A stretch of DNA of 64,000 nucleotides, from contig NC_081415.1 of NCBI RefSeq assembly GCF_030272615.1, positions 598,305,335-598,369,334 of the forward strand, given 5' to 3'. The notes under the pieces were generated by a model. The model was given only the letters and a program-made list of their open reading frames with translations, was not told the origin of the DNA and made no database searches. Below are positions 58,887 to 64,000 of the stretch, in pieces. A program made the position numbers and the translations under genes. The stretch comes from Cryptomeria japonica (Eukaryota; Streptophyta; Pinopsida; Cupressales; Cupressaceae). Every line of letters begins with the position of its first letter. The stretch's first letter is position 1.

Positions 58887-59610
58887 TTTCATTAGCATAG
58901 CAGACTCTCTCCTCCTCTCTTTTGTCACTTCTTCTATTTGTTATTCTCATTCTTCTATTTGTTGTCCTTAGTGTTGTCTATTTGAGGACGATGCAAAACA
59001 TTGAGATCTCTTTTGGTCTCTCTCATGTTGACTCAAAAGACACATGTGTTCCCTTCTTCTAGGTGACCTTCCTTGATTGGGGAATGAAGAACAATTATGC
59101 ATACATACATATGATATACATGAATTATCATACAGCATACTGACCTCGAGGAAAGCGAAGTCACCTTGTGCTTTGTGTTTTGTGTCTATTATCCTTGGGC
59201 TTATCTCACACTTGGGGGCTAAATCCTTGTGATAACATGCTCCTTTCTTATTTCTTATATGTATCACTACCATAAAGCAATCACCCCCGATAAGGCGTGT
59301 GCGATCGCTTTAACGTAGGGGGGCATACATCCTGTTCATATCTTTTCAAGATACTTGAAAATTTCTTGACAAATTTAGCTTTGCCTTGAAAATTTTTGAT
59401 ATCTTTCTTGCATGACTCATAGTGAGGGAACCTTACTACTGACAGTCATGGTTCTCCCTCATGATCTTCCCTTTTACTTTGTCAATCGAAGTCGTAAGAT
59501 CCTTAGTCCACTGGGGGCTTGGTGTCTCTTGCCTCCTTGATGTGGTGAAAGTTTTTCAATGTTGTTTCCTTGTACTTTACCGGAAGTATGAGCGTACGCT
59601 TATACTCCCG
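58887..59610 (+). other. 3' untranslated region of element D
   Basis: Non-coding. Purine-rich tracts with GGGGGCTAA or GGGGGCTTGG occur at about 59212 and 59510 and resemble the functional tract at 59611-59627, perhaps as remnants of duplicated ends. No gene was seen. Confidence 0.6.
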
Positions 59611-59627
59611 CTAAAGTGGGGGCTAAA
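59611..59627 (+). other. Polypurine tract of element D
   Basis: CTAAAGTGGGGGCTAAA lies directly before the 3' LTR start TGTAGCGTCC. Confidence 0.8.
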
Positions 59628-60728
59628 TGTAGCGTCCTAAAATTGCGACACATGCAATTTCGACTACATTTGGGTCTTCACGATGGCGATGTAACACGGA
59701 ACCTGAATGGAGACCCCAAAACTTGTTCATGACACCAAAAACTGCATTTTTCAAGCACCCTGGCCTGATCCTCCTTGCACCCCGCTGTCCCTGGAGGTGG
59801 GACCATGGCACCCAGCGCCCTGGTCCTTCAGGATGAGGGCACCCAGCACCCTGGTCCCTGGCCCTATTTTGGGCCCGGTCTCCTATGGGGCTTTGGGTCT
59901 TTATGTTTGCAATTTGGAAAATAGTACTTCCTGGTCGGCCCAAGGTCGGAAAAATCAGTCTTTTAACCCTAATTGACAAGTATATAAACTACATTTCCTC
60001 TCCCATTTTGAGGAGGAAGGACATATGTGTACAAGACGTGGAAACTCTATTCAAACATTCAAGCATTCAAGCATTCAAGCATTCCTTCAAGCAATTGAGC
60101 ATTCTAAGTCTCCATTCAGGGCTAAGTGTTGCATTCAAGACAAGGATTCAACCATTGAAGAGGAGATCACATACCACATACAACATACAACATACAACAA
60201 CATCTACACCTTCGCATGTAAGAATACAAACATTCTTACAACAAGGTTGCAGGTACGTGGCTGTAATTGAAGATCTGGAATCCTTGTGCAGAGACAAACA
60301 GATCCACCTTCGTTTCGCGGATTTTTCGGAGGACTGTGTGCACGCCGGGCGCCATCGTCTCGTCAACTTTCGCTGAAATTTGCAGAACAGCACCGTCTCG
60401 ACATTTTACTGCTAATTCCAGGTCCGCAGCTTCATACCATATCCCTATCTCTGTTTATAAGTGAATCTTTCCTACTTTACATGCATTCCTAGTTCAATCT
60501 TTCTATCTACATTTCTTTACAAAAGAGGGTATCCTTGATGTCTTAACCCTTGAAACTCATATAGAATCCAATCTTGCATTGCGTGGGATTGGATCTTGTG
60601 GGTTTCAACCCCTCTTTTGAATGTAAAGCCTCCCCTAAGTGAAAACCATCAACCCTAGTGACTCTCCCTTCTCTCTCCTCGGAGTTGGGGAGGGGAGAAC
60701 GGCTAGGGTTCGATTTTTTCGCTTTATA
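59628..60728 (+). repeat. 3' LTR of element D
   Basis: This 1101-bp LTR starts like the 5' LTR and ends ...GCTTTATA, where the final CA has become TA. TATATAAA is at 59981-59988. The hairpin copy is at 60331-60360. ATATG follows at 60729-60733. Confidence 0.92.
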
Positions 60729-60733
60729 ATATG

Positions 60734-61277
60734 TATGAGATCTTATAGGTCATTTTGTGATATGATAGAAAAAAGAGAGAGAGGATAGATGATATTTTGT
60801 ATAAGGTGATATAGTTGACAACGAAGGTTTTGGTTATAGATCGAACTTAAACCGGTACTGAACCTGACATAGTTGATGTTGATCTAAAGTAGTACATTAT
60901 ATTGGATTTTGATAATCTATTTTGTAAGTTAGTGAGACTTATATTTTGTAGTTGAGTAGTGAGCTCTAGGCTACTAGCCTTCCTACATGTGCAGACCCCT
61001 TATTGTAAGTAATATTTATTCATTGGTCAATGAGTGAATATTGTGGGTCACAAATCCCACTGAGATTTTTCCCACACTAGGTTTCCTCATGAATATCTTG
61101 TGTTATGGTGTGTTCTCTATGTTGTCTCTATTATTCTTATTTGTTGCATTAATTCTTATTTACCGGTACACTATTTTGGGATACAAAGTTCTTAATAAGT
61201 TTAAATATTCTGCTAACCGGTTAGACACTAATTCACCCCCCCTCTCAGTGTCTTTGGGACTGTCATTTATTCTAATA
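60734..61277 (+). repeat. 3' LTR of element B, second part
   Basis: It resumes the B LTR in register with 47294-47840 (TATGAGATCTTA...) and ends TCTAATA, a CA to TA change of the terminus. GTGAT at 61278-61282 is the right duplication of B. Confidence 0.9.
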
Positions 61278-61282
61278 GTGAT

Positions 61283-63604
61283 GACCAGGGTCATGAGAGA
61301 TAGACTTACATGAGGTTCCCTGTAAGGATGCATGAAGTCTAGACTACCAAGGCACATTGGGAGTTTATCATGATTTGTAAATAAGTGATAACCTAATAAT
61401 TACTGGGTTGGGTAGTTGGATTCATTAATAAAGATAAAACTAATTTGAACCTCATGACTTGATCCTAGGGAGCATGTTTTAGGATAAGCATGAGAAGGCC
61501 ATGAAGATGGTAAACCAAACTCTCTTGATCTCTCATAGGTTGAGTTGGTTCCACATGTGTGTCACTTACCAAGATGTTCCATGAAAGGATGCTTGGGGGT
61601 CTAAATCTAACAAGAGGTTCCTTGAAAGGATGCTTGTAACATGCAATGGCACTCCACTCCTACATGTGTTCCCTTTGATGATCTTATGACTATGCCTTGT
61701 TGATTGATAAGCCTCTGGGAGTTTCTTATTATGGTTGTTTGTGTTGGTTGTATTTGCTCCATGCTTGAGAGAGTTGTTGTAATCTTGTCTTTTGGTATTA
61801 AGTGTCAACCTAGATGTAGAGTGTGTGTTGGGACCCTCTATCATCTCCTTGCACGGGGGGTGGTTCCTTTTGTTCCACATGGTCGGGTGGTTGGTGTTTT
61901 TTACCATTGGGTTTTTCCCCTTGTTAGTGTTCTTCATGTGTGGATGTGGATTATCCTTCTTGATGGATTATGGATGTACCTTGTAAAAAAATTTATGTAG
62001 TGAATACAATGGAATACATATATGTAGTATCTTGTATGTGGTAGATGGAATCATGTAAAAGGAAAAGCTATGTTCATGATGTATTGTTATGTAAATGTAT
62101 TTGTAAGTAGTTCATAATTGGTAGTTAGGGTATGTCATGATTTGTAAATGTGGCAATGAGATGTATGGATATGTTCTTGTTAAATGAAGGGAATGATTTC
62201 ATGTACCCAAATTTGGCAATGGAGTTTCAATTGAAATGGATGTGATCTATAATATGATCTGCTTGTATTGGTTAGAAAGGAATTCTATGGTTATTCTTTA
62301 GATTGTGGTTTAATATGTGAAAGAACCCTAAGAAATGGAATAATCTTAAATGTAATTATTGAGGATGTTAGATAATATGGATAAGGTTTAGATAATGACA
62401 TCTCTATGTGTACGCTTAGAAATTAGGAAAAGTATGCATAGAATGCAAAAGGATTATGGAAGGAAAATATTAGGATTCTTGTGTTATTCATTGGGGTTAT
62501 TGTCAAATTTGGAAAGTGGTTGCATGTGTAGTTGGATTAGGAAAGGAAACTATTGCTATTGGATTCATGGATGTGCTTTTGGTGTTATGTGAAAACTAAA
62601 ATGTTATGGAGGAATTAGATATGTGAATAGATCATGTTGCTAATAGGTAAATCATGATGGAGGAGACATATATGACCATGTGAGAGTTTGAATGTAAAAA
62701 AAAAATGGATTAAAAGGTATTGAGGCTTTAGAATGAAGCTAATATGAAATGGATTGATTTGTATAGTAATGGAATGTATATCATGCTAGATAAATAGTAA
62801 ATGACTTGTATATGATGTATGCCATATACTTATAATGAAGTTAATGGATTTATATTGTTATATGTTTGTAAGTCAATAAATGAAATTTATGATTGAAGGA
62901 TTAGTGTGATGTTGTGCTTGAGTAAAGGAATAAGGGAATTAGTTTATCATATGGATTGAAGAATGAATTATAGTTTATACTTTATGAGGAGATAGCCATA
63001 ATAAATAGAACGAGATCATGTTAGTATTAGAAGCGATTGAAGTATGTTTAAATGGATTATCAAAGATGTATTTTACCTATGCATTAGGATTCTATTATCA
63101 TGTAAAAGGAAAAGAGCATGTAGATAGGATATGTTGGGTTAAAACACATTTGGATTTGGTGCATAAAATGAATGTAGGATTTTTGGGGTTGTCTTTCATT
63201 TTAAAAAGAATGTAATATGCTAGTAGAATGGTATAATGGTATACATTTCATAATGGATAGATAAGCTAGTGGGTTGCATATCTCATAGCTAGGAAATTAA
63301 ATATGATGCATTAATTCAAGATGGAATATATTTATCATGTGAGTAGGCTATCATTATGGAAGTTAAATGAGTAATGGTGTTGAAGTACCCTAGGGAAAGG
63401 TTAATGATGTTATGTTATTTCCGCTTGTGTAAATTAGTGAAATGTGAGATGATGTATGTTCATAATATTTAAATGGTTAATGAATGTAGTTATATGGAGA
63501 TGTTATGTATTACATTAGTTGTTATTAAAAGTTAAATAAAAAAAATACATCAATTAGTATGATAAATGATTAGTTTTCTCTAGGGTATTTTGGCGGTCAT
63601 TACA
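61283..63604. other. Right part of element C, non-coding
   Basis: Three copies of GGTTCC(C/T)TG(T/A)AAGGATGC-type text lie at about 61313, 61573 and 61611. The remainder is AT-rich with short ORFs only. It ends GGTCATTACA before the duplication TGTCT. Confidence 0.55.
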
Positions 63605-63609
63605 TGTCT

Positions 63610-64000
63610 GCCCTACAACACCAATCTCACCTCAAACTCAACATCAAATGATTAATCACTTGTTCGCACAAAAATCTCTCTTTGATAATGCAAACACAAC
63701 ATCAACACCCAAACTACATGAATATCTCGCCTATATATACAAATCGTCAACCTTGATAACAAGGTCGGCTAAACCCTCAACCCTCAGTTACAAAATGACA
63801 TCACACGATACAAAGATTGACCATCAGACTAATATAATGATTTACATGACATAACATGGTCCTAATTCAAATTCCAAAAGATCAACTCCATCGGAAATCA
63901 CGCCAAGATCAACTGCAACACGCTACACCACCAGAAATACCGCATAACATGAAAATCAATACCGGTGGATGAAAACCACCAAAAAATTGCACAATGATCA
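63610..64000 (-). repeat. 5' LTR of copia A, second part, truncated by window end
   Basis: It matches the 3' LTR from about 37207 (GCACCAATCTCACC) to about 37595. The TATA box CTATATATAC is at 63731-63740. About 400 bp of the LTR should lie beyond the window. Confidence 0.9.

Larger units (their letters stand above)
53137..60728 (+). mobile_element. Element D: non-autonomous Gag-only LTR retrotransposon
   Basis: The 5' LTR is 53137-54268, the primer site 54269-54290, gag 55455-58886, the polypurine tract 59611-59627 and the 3' LTR 59628-60728. ATATG flanks it at 53132-53136 and 60729-60733. The 7.6-kb element carries a single intact ORF and no RT, RNase H or integrase. The primer site and Gag architecture resemble the gypsy elements X and Y rather than copia. 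It is the innermost and probably youngest insertion here. Confidence 0.92.
47025..61277 (+). mobile_element. Element B: copia-type LTR element without pol
   Basis: The 5' LTR is 47025-47840, the primer site about 47843, ORF1 47912-49024, ORF2 49318-52666, the polypurine tract about 52856-52867, and the 3' LTR 52868-53136 plus 60734-61277. GTGAT flanks it at 47020-47024 and 61278-61282. The net length is about 6.66 kb. LTR ends (TGTTGG...TCTAACA), primer site and polypurine tract are copia-like, but no protease, integrase, RT or RNase H was found, so it would depend on another element. Confidence 0.88.
44323..63604. mobile_element. Element C: non-coding TG...CA insertion of about 5 kb net
   Basis: It starts TGTAGTGTCCACCC and ends GGCGGTCATTACA, with TGTCT on both sides (44318-44322 and 63605-63609). 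After removal of nested B and one duplication it is about 5.02 kb (44323-47024 and 61283-63604). I found no coding domain, no internal repeat of its ends and no primer site. A very long solo LTR (long LTRs are known in Ogre-type Tat elements) is the simplest reading; a large non-autonomous derivative is the alternative. Orientation is unknown. Confidence 0.8.
36819..64000 (-). mobile_element. Ty1/copia element A, split by E and by the C-B-D block
   Basis: A reads leftward. The 5' LTR is at 43892-44322 and continues at 63610 beyond the window; the primer site is at 43878-43889, gag starts at 43835, pol ends at 38292, the polypurine tract is at 38000-38011 and the 3' LTR at about 36819-37999. 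The order Gag, protease, integrase, RT, RNase H defines Ty1/copia. Solo LTR E lies between protease and integrase, and a 19.3-kb nested block lies in the 5' LTR. All frames are broken by stops. Confidence 0.88.

Overview
The window is intergenic DNA from a large, AT-rich plant nuclear genome. It consists almost entirely of transposable elements nested inside one another. No intact host gene, rRNA, tRNA or CRISPR array was found. The evidence for a plant is the set of Ty3/gypsy polyproteins with two RNase H domains (Tat-like), Ty1/copia elements primed by initiator tRNA-Met, a plant-type LINE, and a plant mobile domain (PMD) gene. The long leaders, many old elements and absence of genes in 64 kb fit a gymnosperm or another giant-genome seed plant, but that is inference.

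Left half (1-34406). A LINE of which only the 3' part is visible (33228-34406, + strand) was hit by gypsy element X (- strand, 5' end at 33227, 3' LTR off the left edge). Gypsy element Y (13428-32755, - strand) later inserted into the 5' LTR of X, giving the target duplication TATTT. Y carries a decayed PMD gene on the opposite strand between pol and its 3' LTR. A solo LTR, F (14624-16371, duplication AGTAC), sits in the same 3' region, and a 2.5-kb unclassified insert interrupts Y pol.

Right half (36819-64000). Copia element A (- strand) has a solo LTR, E (41197-42561, duplication CTTAC), between its protease and integrase. Its 5' LTR is split by a 19.3-kb block (44323-63604, duplication TGTCT). 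The outer layer of that block, C, is about 5 kb of non-coding DNA with TG...CA ends. Inside C is B (47025-61277, duplication GTGAT), which has copia-type ends but two long non-pol reading frames. The 3' LTR of B is split by D (53137-60728, duplication ATATG), a non-autonomous element whose single intact 1143-codon ORF encodes Gag and a protease-like domain but no reverse transcriptase. The remainder of the copia A LTR resumes at 63610.

Almost every reading frame except that of D is decayed, mostly by single-base nonsense changes (CAG or TGG to TAG, CGA to TGA) of the kind expected from cytosine methylation. The points most worth following are the antisense PMD ORF in Y, the unknown ORF2 of B, the intact Gag-only element D with repeated leader hairpins, a small leader ORF conserved between X and the insert in Y, and arrays of long AT palindromes in the LTRs.
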